From the NCBI RefSeq assembly GCF_900120005.1, contig NZ_LT635453.1, positions 186,001-250,000 on the forward strand: 64,000 nucleotides of DNA, given 5' to 3'. The position numbers were made by a program, and so were the translations under genes. Positions 1 to 9,311 of the stretch are shown one piece after another. Below the pieces are notes generated by a model that was given only the letters and a program-made list of their open reading frames with translations, was not told the DNA's origin and did no database searches. The first letter of the stretch is position 1, and the number at the start of each line of letters is the position of its first letter. The stretch comes from Holdemania sp. Marseille-P2844. GTDB taxonomy: Bacteria; Bacillota_I; Bacilli_A; Erysipelotrichales; Erysipelotrichaceae.

Positions 1-1461
1 TTTTCCGTTTATAACGTCATAGAGCAAATCGGCGGGGAGTATGCCGATATAGTTGTAGCTGATCGTCACATCCTGCACTCGGTGTCCGCTGGACTTATCC
101 GGTGCATGAACATATACGGCGTTGACCATATCGTTCAGAATAGTGGGTGTCAGCTTCTCCAAGTACAAGTACTTCTTTGCCTGTCGGATAAACCTATCAA
201 CATTCTCCGCTTGATCTTCTTGATTCTGTATTTCGTTTTCAAGCATTTCAATCTTAGCTCTCAGGTCTGCCTGCTCCTGCTCATAATCATCAGATAACAT
301 CTGAAAGCGAGCTTCGGACAGCTTTCCGTTTACCATGTCCTCGTAAATACGCTTGAACAATCTGTCCAGTTCTACCAGACGGTTTTCGGATTTCTGCAAG
401 GTTCGTTTCTTGGCAGAAAGCTCTTTCTTTGCTTCGTCACTTCGCTTTGCGCCCAACGCTCGGCGGAACGCATCCTCGTAATCGGCAACGCATTGGATAA
501 CCAATCTCAGGTGTTGGAGCGTACCTTCTTCCAGTACCACGGCACGGATGAAGTGGGTGTCGCAGACTTCCTTGCCCTTTTTACGGGAAGTGGAGCATAC
601 GAAGTGATCTTGTCTGGTTTCAAAACTGTTGCTGGTACAGTAGTACAATTTTTCACCACAATCGGCACAGCGGACGAGACCGGAGAACATATTGGTCTTG
701 CCTGTTCTGGCAGGTCTGCGTTTGTTCTTGCGAAGTTCCTGTACACGGGCAAAGGTTTCTTCGTCAATAATGGCTTCATGAGTGTTCTCGAAAATCTTCC
801 ATTGATCGGGAGGATTTTCGAGTTTCTTTTTGCTCCTGTACGACTGCTTGCGTGTCTTGAAGTTGACCATGTGCCCAAGGTATTCCTGCTTTTCCAGTAT
901 GCCGGTGATGGTGCGTGGTGCCCAATCGTAAGGATTGTCCGGTGTCTTTGCAGGAGCATTTCGTCCCATCTTCATCCAATGAACCGTAGGACACTCCACC
1001 TTTGCTTTCTTCAGCTTCTTAGCGATCTGAGAGGGGCCGTAGCCCTCCATGCACCATGCGAAGATCTGACGAACAACGGCTGCGGCTTCATCGTCCACAA
1101 TCCAATGTTTCTTTGGATTGTCGGGGTCTTTCGTGTAGCCATAGGGCGGGTTGGTGGTCAGATACTCACCGGATTCGCCTTTCTGCTTCATGGACGCTTT
1201 GACCTTTTTGCTGCTGTCCTTGACATAGAACTCGTTGATGATATTCAAGAACGGAGTAAAGTCGTTGTCCTGCTGATTGGCGCTGTCCACACCGCTGTTT
1301 ACAGCGATGAAGCGGACATTGTGTTCGGGGAAAAGCATTTCGGTGTAAAGACCAACTTCCAGATAGTTTCTGCCGATACGGCTCATATCTTTGGCAATGA
1401 TGATACCAACCTTATCGTTCTCGACCAACTCAATCATTCGTTTCCAATCGGGTCTGTTGAA
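1..1461 (-). pseudogene. tnpX: TnpX-type large serine recombinase, C-terminal part (interrupted by the ICE)
   Basis: The minus strand is open from the ICE junction to the window edge with no internal stop (about 487 codons). It reads NRPDWKRMIELVE, then KDMSRIGRNYLEVG, the recombinase domain, the zinc-ribbon region (CADCGEKLYYC) and a coiled coil. This is the body of a Tn4451 TnpX-like large serine recombinase. The catalytic N-terminus is missing here and lies at 30771-30949. The protein looks within a few codons of its natural end at base 1, so the end of the outer element is probably just outside the window. By itself this fragment has no catalytic serine and should be inactive. Joined to the other fragment through the AA core it forms one uninterrupted frame. 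Confidence 0.9.
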
Positions 1462-1482
1462 TAATGAGGTGTGATAGCGATA
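1459..1482. other. ICE left attachment site (attL) with inner arm
   Basis: The recombinase coding sequence breaks directly after AA at 1460-1461. Eleven bases inside the element lies gatagcgata (1473-1482). The right end has the inverted copy tatcgctatc (30750-30759), also eleven bases from an AA (30771-30772). The symmetric spacing supports AA as the crossover core of a serine integrase. The exact core length is inferred. Confidence 0.8.
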
Positions 1483-1561
1483 GCGGCAAAAAGCTAATAA
1501 AATCAATGGTTTTGCGGACAGCGGATAGACAGGGAATGTGTTAAAAACTGAATACGCACAC

Positions 1562-1611
1562 AAACGGCGTTACCTTAACCCCTTTGGGGGAGAAAGTAAC
1601 GCCGTTTTTTT
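1562..1611 (+). terminator. Hairpin terminator at the left ICE end
   Basis: A 12-bp inverted repeat (aaacggcgttac / gtaacgccgttt) encloses about 22 bases and is followed by a run of T. It would stop transcription entering the ICE from the left. Confidence 0.7.
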
Positions 1612-1640
1612 ATGCCCGCAGGAAAGGAGGTGCAGCCGGA

Positions 1641-1859
1641 ATGTATTTCACAAAGGGCAAGCAGCGGGCGTTTGAATTGCTCATGCAGCAGAAGCCGGGA
1701 TTTGACCGCTATCAATCCGGTTGTGCCGGAGATGATGAAGATTGCGGCACTTGCCGTTTCTACCGCCCCGGGTGGAAATATGAGTTTTGCGTTTTCAAAG
1801 AGTGTCCCTATTGCCCCGGCAAAAGGACGCGGAAAACGCACGCCAGCATGGACAAATAG
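1641..1859 (+). CDS. Small cysteine-rich ICE protein, unknown function
   Basis: This is a 72-residue protein starting MYFTKGKQRAFELLMQQ. The ATG follows aaaggaggtg (1623-1632) at good spacing, whereas an upstream in-frame start at 1584 sits inside the terminator. Five cysteines cluster in the second half in a C...C..C and C....C..C pattern, which suggests a small zinc or structural Cys motif. It lies at the head of the ICE transfer operon, just before the DUF6017 protein. I do not recognise a named family. The position is typical of small accessory genes in Tn1549-type elements. Confidence 0.6.
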   Translation: MYFTKGKQRAFELLMQQKPGFDRYQSGCAGDDEDCGTCRFYRPGWKYEFCVFKECPYCPGKRTRKTHASMDK

Positions 1860-1937
1860 ACGGGCAAAAGCCCTTGTGCCATGCGGCTTTGCAGACGCGA
1901 AAACGGCAAAGGGCATATTGCAATACCAAAACAGCCG

Positions 1938-1963
1938 AAAACGGCTTTCTAATTGTCCACGCA
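1938..1963 (+). repeat. 26-bp repeat, copy 1 (inverted copy at 23339-23364)
   Basis: The sequence beginning aaaacggctttc and ending tgtccacgca occurs again, exactly reverse-complemented, at 23339-23364. The two copies bracket the whole rightward transfer operon. Confidence 0.85.
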
Positions 1964-1987
1964 TACCAAGAGAGGAAGTGAGGAAAT

Positions 1988-2932
1988 ATGGCAGTTTTCA
2001 GAGTGGAGCGAAATACGGGATATACCGTTATGAGCAACCACCACTTGCGAAACAAGGAATTGTCCTTAAAGGCAAAGGGCTTGTTGTCGCAAATGCTTTC
2101 GCTGCCCGAAGATTGGGATTATACCCTTGCGGGCTTATCCCATATCAACCGGGAGAAGATCGACGCAATCCGCGAAGCGGTAAAGGAACTCGAAAAAGCC
2201 GGATATATCGTGCGCAGCCGGGAGCGCGACGAAAAGGGACGCTTGCGGGGCGCAGATTACGTCATATACGAGCAGCCGCAGCCGCGAGAGCCGGAAGCAG
2301 CTACCAGCGGCGGACAGCCGCCTATATTGGATTTACCTACATTGGAAAATCCAACATTGGATAATCCAACGTTGGAAAAACCTACGCAGGAAAAACCTAC
2401 GTTGGAAAATCCAACGCAATTAAATAAAGATATATTAAGTAAAGAACAATCAATTACTGATTTATCAAGTACCGATTCCATTCCTTTCCATTCCCTAAAC
2501 CCCTTGCCCTTTGCGCATGGCGAAGCGGCTACGCCGCCGGAAAGGAAAAGAACGGAAGCGAAAAGCAATAGCGCAGTAGAGATTTACAGGGAGATTATCA
2601 AGGACAATATCGAATACGACCATCTCATTCAAAACTGCAAAATTGACAAAGACCGTTTGGACGAGATTGTTGACCTTATGCTGGAAACCGTCTGCACAGC
2701 CCGAAAGACAATCCGTATTGCCGGGGACGACTACCCCGCCGAATTGGTGAAATCCAAGTTTTTGAAGCTGAACAGCAGCCATATTGAGTTTGTTTTGGAT
2801 TGCATGAGGGAGAACACAACCAAAGTGCGCAACATCAAGCAGTATCTAAAAGCGGTGCTGTTCAACGCGCCGAGTACCATTGACAGCTACTATACCGCCC
2901 TTGTCAATCACGACTTATACGGCGGCGAATGA
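1988..2932 (+). CDS. HTH/DUF6017 replication-initiator-like protein
   Basis: This 314-residue protein opens the ICE operon. Residues 1-95 form a winged-helix module (ELSLKAKGLLSQMLSLPEDWDYTLAGL) like the N-terminus of RepA-type initiators in Tn1549-type elements. A linker near residues 115-145 consists of a degenerate repeat built on NPTLE/KPTQE. The C-terminal 120 residues match the DUF6017 type. It is probably a DNA-binding protein for ICE replication or control; that role is inferred from family and position. The ATG at 1988 is preceded by gaggaagtgagga. PcfB follows 36 bases downstream. Confidence 0.8.
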   Translation: MAVFRVERNTGYTVMSNHHLRNKELSLKAKGLLSQMLSLPEDWDYTLAGLSHINREKIDAIREAVKELEKAGYIVRSRERDEKGRLRGADYVIYEQPQPREPEAATSGGQPPILDLPTLENPTLDNPTLEKPTQEKPTLENPTQLNKDILSKEQSITDLSSTDSIPFHSLNPLPFAHGEAATPPERKRTEAKSNSAVEIYREIIKDNIEYDHLIQNCKIDKDRLDEIVDLMLETVCTARKTIRIAGDDYPAELVKSKFLKLNSSHIEFVLDCMRENTTKVRNIKQYLKAVLFNAPSTIDSYYTALVNHDLYGGE

Positions 2933-2968
2933 GCATAGCCGCACTTTACCGGGAAAGGAGTTGATACC

Positions 2969-3442
2969 TTGCAGGAGGAAGTAACCCAAAAAACGATTGC
3001 CCTATACGTCAAAGTGGGAAAAGGCGCGGCGCGGCTTACCGAACAGGCGTTACAGAAAGCAATCCAAAAGTTTTTGGAGCAGAAAAGCAAACCCGCGCAT
3101 GGGAAACAGACCATGCGGCAGCTTATGAAGCAGAACGCGGGTGTTTCCAACATCGAGATCACCGACAGCAATATTAAAGCCTTTGAGAGTACGGCGAAGA
3201 AATACAACATAGATTTTTCGCTAAAAAAGGTTAAGGGCGAGCAGACCCGTTACCTTGTGTTTTTCAAAGGCCGGGACGCGGACGTTATGACCGCAGCGTT
3301 TCAAGAGTTTTCCGCAAAGAAGCTGAACCGGGAGAAAAAGCCCTCTATCCGCAAAGCCCTTGCCGCTGCAAAGGACAAGGCGAAGCAGCTTAACGCCGCC
3401 CGCGACAAGGTAAAGAAAATGGACAGGGGGCGCGAGATATGA
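2969..3442 (+). CDS. PcfB family (DUF3801) conjugation protein
   Basis: This 157-residue, strongly basic protein carries the DUF3801/PcfB pattern: helical N-terminus (TIALYVKVGKGAARLTEQAL), a central fold with VKGEQTRYLVFFKGRDADVMTAAF, and a Lys-rich tail. PcfB proteins work with the VirD4-type coupling protein to bring relaxase and DNA to the secretion channel. Translation probably starts at TTG 2969, eight bases after aaaggag. The stop overlaps the virD4 start by four bases, so translational coupling is likely. Confidence 0.85.
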   Translation: MQEEVTQKTIALYVKVGKGAARLTEQALQKAIQKFLEQKSKPAHGKQTMRQLMKQNAGVSNIEITDSNIKAFESTAKKYNIDFSLKKVKGEQTRYLVFFKGRDADVMTAAFQEFSAKKLNREKKPSIRKALAAAKDKAKQLNAARDKVKKMDRGREI

Positions 3443-5220
3443 AGCAGATCAACTACAAAAAGCTGATACTTCCGAATATCCCCTATGTGTTCTTTGTCTA
3501 TCTCTTTGATAAAGTCGGACAGGCGGTGCGGCTTGCCCCCGGCGCGGATATTTCTGCAAAGATACTGAATATCACACAAGGATTTTCCGCAGCCTTTGAA
3601 AACGCCTTGCCGAGCGTTTACCCGTTGGATTTGCTTGTCGGCATTGTCGGTGCGGTGATTATCCGCTTGATAGTCTATGTCAAAGGGAAAAACGCGAAGA
3701 AATACCGCAAGGGCGCGGAGTACGGCTCTGCCCGATGGGGAAACGCCGAAGATATAAAGCCCTACATAGACCCGGATTTCCAAAACAACATCATTTTGAC
3801 GCAGACGGAACGGCTTACCATGAACAGCCGCCCGAAGCAGCCGAAGTACGCGAGAAATAAGAACGTCGTCGTGATCGGCGGCAGCGGCAGCGGAAAAACA
3901 AGATTTTTTGTCAAACCTAATCTAATGCAGCTTCATTCCTCTTACGTCTTAACCGACCCGAAAGGTACGGTTTTGATTGAGTGCGGGAAGCTGCTGCAAC
4001 GGGCGGGCTACCGCATTAAGGTACTGAATACGATTAACTTCAAAAAATCTATGCACTACAACCCCTTTGTGTATATCCGCAGCGAGAAAGATATTTTGAA
4101 GCTGGTAAATACGTTGATAGCGAATACCAAAGGTGAGGGAGAAAAAAGCGCGGAGGATTTTTGGGTAAAGGCAGAACGGCTTTTGTATTGCGCGTTGGTG
4201 GGCTACATCTGGTACGAAGCCCCCGCCGAGGAAATGAACTTTATTACCCTGTTGGAACTTATCAACGCCAGCGAAGCCCGCGAGGACGACGAGGAATATC
4301 AAAGCCCCGTCGATTTGCTGTTTGCCGACTTGGAAGAACGCGACCCCGACCATTTCGCGGTGAAGCAGTACCGAAAATATAAATTGGCGGCGGGCAAAAC
4401 CGCAAAATCAATCCTCATTTCTTGCGGTGCGAGGCTCGCTCCTTTTGATATAAAGGAATTGCGCGATCTTATGTCCTACGACGAATTAGAACTTGACACG
4501 TTAGGCGACAGAAAAACAGCTTTGTTTTTGATTATGAGCGATACGGACAGCACGTTTAATTTTGTTATCGCTATGCTGCAATCGCAGTTATTTAATCTCT
4601 TGTGCGACAAGGCCGACGACGAATACGGCGGCAAGCTGCCGGTTCATGTTCGCTGCCTGTTAGACGAGTTTGCAAACATTGGACAAATCCCGCAGTTTGA
4701 AAAATTGATTGCCACAATCCGCAGCCGGGAAATCTCGGCTTCTATCATTCTGCAATCGCAGAGCCAGCTAAAAGCCATTTACAAGGACGCGGCAGAAATC
4801 ATACTTGACAATGCCGACAGCACCTTGTTTTTGGGAGGGCGCGGGAAAAATGCAAAGGATATTTCGGAGAACTTGGGACGTGAAACAATCGACAGTTTCA
4901 ACACTTCCGAAAATCGCGGCACGCAGGTTTCTCATGGCCTCAATTATCAGAAATTGGGAAAGGAGTTGATGACACAGGACGAAATCGCAGTTATGGACGG
5001 AGGAAAATGTATTTTGCAGTTGCGCGGCGTGCGCCCCTTTTTCAGCGATAAGTACGATATAACGCAGCACCCGAACTACAAATACCTTTCCGACTTCGAC
5101 AAGAAAAACGCTTTTGACGTTGAACGGTATATGTCCACCCGTCCGGCAATCGTAAAGCCCGACGAACCCTTTGACATATACGAAATAGATTTGTCCGACG
5201 AGGACGCAGCCGCCGAATAA
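3439..5220 (+). CDS. VirD4-like type IV coupling protein (TraG/TraD)
   Basis: This 593-residue ATPase couples relaxase-bound DNA to the conjugation channel. Two hydrophobic segments near residues 12-25 and 60-80 are membrane anchors. The Walker A GGSGSGKT is at 147-154, followed by the VLTDPKGT motif. The Walker B-like region reads VRCLLDEFANIG, and the TraG-type IRSREISASIILQSQSQLKAIY segment follows. The length fits PcfC/VirD4 proteins of Tn1549-type ICEs. It overlaps pcfB upstream. A hairpin covers its stop codon. Confidence 0.95.
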   Translation: MKQINYKKLILPNIPYVFFVYLFDKVGQAVRLAPGADISAKILNITQGFSAAFENALPSVYPLDLLVGIVGAVIIRLIVYVKGKNAKKYRKGAEYGSARWGNAEDIKPYIDPDFQNNIILTQTERLTMNSRPKQPKYARNKNVVVIGGSGSGKTRFFVKPNLMQLHSSYVLTDPKGTVLIECGKLLQRAGYRIKVLNTINFKKSMHYNPFVYIRSEKDILKLVNTLIANTKGEGEKSAEDFWVKAERLLYCALVGYIWYEAPAEEMNFITLLELINASEAREDDEEYQSPVDLLFADLEERDPDHFAVKQYRKYKLAAGKTAKSILISCGARLAPFDIKELRDLMSYDELELDTLGDRKTALFLIMSDTDSTFNFVIAMLQSQLFNLLCDKADDEYGGKLPVHVRCLLDEFANIGQIPQFEKLIATIRSREISASIILQSQSQLKAIYKDAAEIILDNADSTLFLGGRGKNAKDISENLGRETIDSFNTSENRGTQVSHGLNYQKLGKELMTQDEIAVMDGGKCILQLRGVRPFFSDKYDITQHPNYKYLSDFDKKNAFDVERYMSTRPAIVKPDEPFDIYEIDLSDEDAAAE

Positions 5221-5237
5221 AAACGGCGGCATTTTTA
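5209..5237 (+). terminator. Hairpin with T-run at the end of virD4
   Basis: gccgcc (5209-5214) pairs with ggcggc (5225-5230), followed by attttta. It overlaps the stop codon and may partly lower expression of downstream genes. Confidence 0.5.
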
Positions 5238-5287
5238 TTTCCAACAACATTTTTTGAGCCGTTTTAGCGGCAGAAAGCGAGGTTTAT

Positions 5288-5503
5288 ATGGATTTTTTCA
5301 ACAGCGCAGTTGACGTATTGCAGACTTTGGTAATCGCGCTTGGCGCAGGACTTGGCATTTGGGGCGGCATTAACCTCATGGAGGGGTACGGCAACGATAA
5401 CCCCGGCGCGAAGTCGCAGGGCATGAAACAGTTGATGGCGGGCGGCGGCGTTGCCCTTATCGGCCTTACCCTTGTCCCGCTGCTCTCCGGCCTGTTTGGA
5501 TAA
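5288..5503 (+). CDS. Maff2-family small membrane protein
   Basis: This 71-residue protein has two hydrophobic helices (LQTLVIALGAGLGIWGGI and LMAGGGVALIGLTLVPLLSG) separated by a short polar loop (MEGYGNDNPGAKSQG). It matches the Maff2 family found between VirD4 and the TrbL-like protein in Tn1549-type elements, and its topology resembles VirB2/TrbC-type pilin subunits. The ATG at 5288 has only a weak upstream ribosome site. Confidence 0.85.
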   Translation: MDFFNSAVDVLQTLVIALGAGLGIWGGINLMEGYGNDNPGAKSQGMKQLMAGGGVALIGLTLVPLLSGLFG

Positions 5504-5524
5504 TGCCACAAACTAACACTACCC

Positions 5525-5558
5525 GCCGCGCTCTCCCGCTTCACGCGGGAGGGCGCGG
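5525..5558 (+). promoter_or_regulatory. GC-rich hairpin between the Maff2 and TrbL-like genes
   Basis: A 14-bp stem (ccgcgctctcccgc with its near-perfect complement) with a ttca loop lies directly before the ribosome site of the next gene. There is no T-run. It may act as an mRNA processing or stability element. Confidence 0.5.
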
Positions 5559-5576
5559 GAAAGGAGGGATTAGCTT

Positions 5577-6440
5577 TTGATATGGCAGATGATTGAAGAT
5601 TGGTTTCGCGGCATTTTGACAGACGGAATACTCTCTAATCTCTCCGGGCTGTTCGACAGCGTAAATACAGAGGTTGGAGAAATCGCAACGCAAGTCGGCA
5701 CAACCCCCGCCGGGTGGAACGCGGGCATATTCAATATGATACGCAGCCTATCGGAAAACGTCATTGTGCCGATTGCGGGCGTTATCATTACCTTTGTCAT
5801 GTGCTACGAACTAATCCAGCTTGTAATTGAGAAAAACAATCTGCACGATCTCGACACTTGGATTTTCTTCAAGTGGATTTTCAAAACCTTTGTTGCGGTG
5901 CTGCTGGTAACAAATACTTGGAACATCGTCATGGGCGTATTTGACATTACACAGAGCGTCGTCAACGACAGCGCGGGCGTTATCATATCCGACACAAGCA
6001 TAGATATTGCAACCGTTATCACCGATATAGAAGCAAAGCTGGACGCTATGAGCGTCGGCGGGCTTTTGGGGCTATGGTTTCAATCACTCTTTGTGGGGCT
6101 TACCATGAAAGCGTTGTCTATCTGTATCATGCTGGTGGTGTACGGGCGCATGATTGAAATATACCTTGTAACGAGTATCGCCCCTATCCCCGTTGCGACA
6201 ATGGTAAATCGTGAATGGGGCGGCATGGGACAGAACTACTTAAAATCCTTGCTTGCCCTCGGTTTTCAGGCTTTTCTAATTCTTGTGTGCGTCGGTATTT
6301 ATGCGGTTTTGATACAGACAATCGCAGCAACCGATGACATATCCGGCGCGATCTGGTCTTGCATGGGCTATACCGTCCTCTTGTGTTTTACGCTTTTCAA
6401 AACGGGAAGCCTTGCAAAATCCGTATTCAGCGCGCATTAA
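5577..6440 (+). CDS. TrbL/VirB6-like conjugal transfer membrane protein (CD1112 type)
   Basis: This 287-residue integral membrane protein has about five to six hydrophobic segments, for example IVPIAGVIITFVMCYELIQL and ALSICIMLVVYGRMIEIYLV. It has the typical VTSIAPIPVATMVNREWG stretch of VirB6/TrbL-like channel proteins of Gram-positive ICEs. Translation likely starts at TTG 5577, eight bases after aaggaggg. It belongs to the mating-pore core with the flanking Maff2, PrgI and VirB4 genes. Confidence 0.85.
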   Translation: MIWQMIEDWFRGILTDGILSNLSGLFDSVNTEVGEIATQVGTTPAGWNAGIFNMIRSLSENVIVPIAGVIITFVMCYELIQLVIEKNNLHDLDTWIFFKWIFKTFVAVLLVTNTWNIVMGVFDITQSVVNDSAGVIISDTSIDIATVITDIEAKLDAMSVGGLLGLWFQSLFVGLTMKALSICIMLVVYGRMIEIYLVTSIAPIPVATMVNREWGGMGQNYLKSLLALGFQAFLILVCVGIYAVLIQTIAATDDISGAIWSCMGYTVLLCFTLFKTGSLAKSVFSAH

Positions 6441-6450
6441 GGGGGTGCAG

Positions 6451-6999
6451 ATGAAGAAATACAAAATCATTTACGCCGATCCCCCTTGGAGATACGCGAG
6501 AAGCAAGGTACAGGGCGCAGCGGAAAAGCACTATCCCACTATGAGTATTGAGGAACTTTGCGCTTTACCCGTCAAAGAAATTGCGGATAAGGACTGTATT
6601 TTATTCCTATGGGCGACGTTCCCGCAGCTTAAAGAAGCGTTGCAGTTAATCAAGGCTTGGGGATTTACCTATAAATCCGTTGCCTTTGTATGGTTAAAGC
6701 AAAATCGGAAATCGCCCACTTGGTTTTATGGCTTGGGCTTTTGGACGCGAGGAAATGCGGAAATCTGCTTGCTTGCTACCAAAGGACACCCGAAGCGACA
6801 ATCAAACAAGGTACATCAATTTATTATTTCCCCTGTTGAGCAGCACAGCAAAAAGCCGGATATAACGCGGGAAAAGATACTTGCCCTTATGGGCGACCTA
6901 CCGCGTATTGAACTGTTTGCAAGGCAGCATACCCCTGGTTGGGACGTATGGGGAAATGAAATCAAAAGCGACATACGGTTTGCCGGAAAGGAGGTTTGA
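6451..6999 (+). CDS. MT-A70 family adenine methyltransferase
   Basis: This 182-residue protein begins MKKYKIIYADPPWRYARSK. The DPPW catalytic motif at residues 10-13 identifies an MT-A70-type SAM-dependent N6-adenine methyltransferase. It has the usual FLWATFPQLKEAL and EHSKKPDITREKI-like features, here QHSKKPDITREKILALMG. In ICEs such enzymes may modify the element DNA against restriction; this is an inference. It is embedded between channel genes, with 10 bases to the gene before and 1 base to prgI. Confidence 0.85.
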   Translation: MKKYKIIYADPPWRYARSKVQGAAEKHYPTMSIEELCALPVKEIADKDCILFLWATFPQLKEALQLIKAWGFTYKSVAFVWLKQNRKSPTWFYGLGFWTRGNAEICLLATKGHPKRQSNKVHQFIISPVEQHSKKPDITREKILALMGDLPRIELFARQHTPGWDVWGNEIKSDIRFAGKEV

Positions 7000-7000
7000 A

Positions 7001-7393
7001 ATGGCGTATGTAACCGTCCCAAAGGATTTAACCAAAATCAAGAGCAAGGTAATGTTCAACCTTACCAAAAGACAATTACTCTGTTTCGGCGCGGCGGTGG
7101 CTATCGGGCTACCGCTATTCTTTTTGACAAAGGACAGCGCGGGAACGACAACGGCGGCTTTGTGCATGGTGCTTGCCATGCTGCCCATGTTCCTACTCGC
7201 TATGTACGAGAAGAACGGGCAACCGCTGGAAGTGATTATACGGCAATTTGTGGAAGTGAAGTTTCTTCGCCCCAAAGAGCGACCTTATCAGACCAACAAT
7301 TTTTATACCGCCCTTGCGCGGCAGGAGCGATTAGATAAGGAGGTACGGGCGATTGTCAAAGGAAAAGGGAAAGACCCAAAACAAAAAGCGTAA
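7001..7393 (+). CDS. PrgI family conjugation protein
   Basis: This 130-residue protein has two adjacent membrane helices (LLCFGAAVAIGLPLFFLT and AALCMVLAMLPMFLLAMY) followed by a cytoplasmic tail ending in a basic segment. It is the PrgI family, a partner of the VirB4 ATPase, similar in topology to VirB3. The ATG at 7001 follows ggaaaggagg. Its 3' end overlaps the virB4 start by 41 bases, which indicates tight coupling. Confidence 0.85.
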   Translation: MAYVTVPKDLTKIKSKVMFNLTKRQLLCFGAAVAIGLPLFFLTKDSAGTTTAALCMVLAMLPMFLLAMYEKNGQPLEVIIRQFVEVKFLRPKERPYQTNNFYTALARQERLDKEVRAIVKGKGKDPKQKA

Positions 7394-9311
7394 ACTTACG
7401 CGGCAGGAAAAGAAACAGATCGACGCGCTTATCCGGCAGTCAAAGGGCGACGGGAAGCCCCATACGGCGCAGGACAGCATACCGTTTGAACGAATGTATA
7501 AGGACGGGATTTGCCGCCTTGCAAACGGGCGGTATTCCAAGTGCATTGAGTTTGAAGATATTAACTATCAGCTTGCGCAGCCGGACGACAAGACCGCCAT
7601 TTTTGAAGCCCTTTGCGATATGTATAACTCTTTTGACGCTTCTATCAGTGTGCAGCTTTCCTTAATCAGCCGCCATGCGAACAAGGAGGATTTCAAGAGC
7701 AGTATCACGATTGCCCCACAGAATGACGACTTTGACAGTATCAGAGCCGAATACACCGAAATGCTGCAAACACAGCTTGAACGCGGCAACAACGGGCTTA
7801 TCAAGACAAAGTTTCTCACCTTTACCATTGAAGCAAAAGATATTAAATCGGCGCGGGCGCGGCTTGCCCGTATCGAAACGGACACCCTCAACCATTTTAA
7901 GGTGATCGGCGCGGCGGCGCGGGTATTGGACGGGAAGCAGCGGCTTGAAGTGCTGCATGGGCTTTTCCACCCGGACGGGGAACGCTTCAACTTTGCGTGG
8001 GAATGGCTACCCGTAAGCGGCCTTTCCGTCAAAGACTTTATTGCCCCGTCCTCTTTCCGTTTTGGCGACGGGCGAATGTTTCAAATGGGCGGGAAGTTTG
8101 GCGCGGTTTCCTTTTTGCAGATTGCCGCGCCGGAACTTTCAGACCGTATGCTTGCCGACTTCATGGAAGCGGAAAACGGGATTGTCGTCAATCTGCACAT
8201 TCAGAGTATCGACCACAACGAAGCGATCAAGACGATCAAGCGGAAAATCACCGACCTTGACCGTATGAAAATCGAGGAACAGAAAAAGGCAATCCGCAGC
8301 GGCTACGATATGGATATAATTCCGTCCGACCTTGCCACCTACGGCGGCGAAGCGAAAAACCTTTTGCGGGATTTGCAGAGCCGGAACGAGCGAATGTTTT
8401 TGCTTACGCTGTTAGTTTTGAATGTGGCAGACACAAAGCAGAAATTGGACAACGACGTATTTCAGGCCGCAAGTATCGCACAGAAATACAACTGTATGCT
8501 CACCCGCCTTGACTACCGGCAGGAACAGGGGCTTATGTCCTCTATCCCATTGGGCGAAAACCTAATCCAAATCCAGCGGGGCTTGACGACTTCCAGCACC
8601 GCCATTTTCGTCCCCTTTACGGTACAAGAGCTGTTCCAAAGCGGCGAAGCGTTGTATTACGGCTTAAACGCATTATCGAATAACATGATTTTGTGCGACA
8701 GGAAAAGGCTGAAGAACCCTAACGGCTTGATACTCGGCACACCCGGCAGCGGCAAGAGTTTTTCGGCAAAGCGCGAGATCACCAACGCTTTTCTCATTAC
8801 CGCAGACGATATTATCATTTGCGACCCGGAAGCGGAATATTACCCCCTTGTGGAACGGCTGAAAGGGCAGGTTATCAAGGTTTCGCAGAACAGCACGCAG
8901 TACATTAACCCGATGGATATAAACCTCAATTACAGCGAGGGCGACACGCCCATAGCCTTAAAGAGCGATTTTATCCTTTCCTTTTGCGAGTTGATTATGG
9001 GCGGCAAAAACGGGCTGGAAGCGGTTGAAAAGACTTTGATTGACCGCGCCGTTATCAGCGTGTACCGCAGCTACCTTGCAGACCCGAAGCCGGAGAATAT
9101 GCCGATTTTGGGCGACCTCTACAATGAAATCAAGAAGCAGCCGGAAAAGGAAGCGCAGCGTATCGCGTCGGCATTGGAACTCTATGTAAATGGCAGTTTG
9201 AACGTGTTTAACCACCAAACAAACGTTGACATTCACAACCGCCTTGTCTGCTTTGATATTAAAGAACTCGGCACCCAGCTACGAAAACTCGGTATGCTCA
9301 TTGTCCAGGAT
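7353..9311 (+). CDS. VirB4-like conjugation ATPase, exon 1 (split by a group II intron)
   Basis: This is the first 653 codons of a 798-residue VirB4/TraE ATPase that powers assembly and transfer. It starts at TTG 7353 after aaggagg. The Walker A GTPGSGKS lies near residue 462, and the segment IIICDPEAEYYPLVERL is characteristic. The frame reads LGMLIVQD up to 9311, then the intron begins with gtgcg. Unspliced RNA gives a short read-through peptide (VRFVSC) and a stop at 9332. The rest continues in frame at 12045-12482. Confidence 0.95.

Noticed and set aside
493-1464. Long plus-strand frame of 323 codons
   Set aside because: It is the antisense shadow of the serine recombinase, whose minus-strand frame shows clear family motifs.
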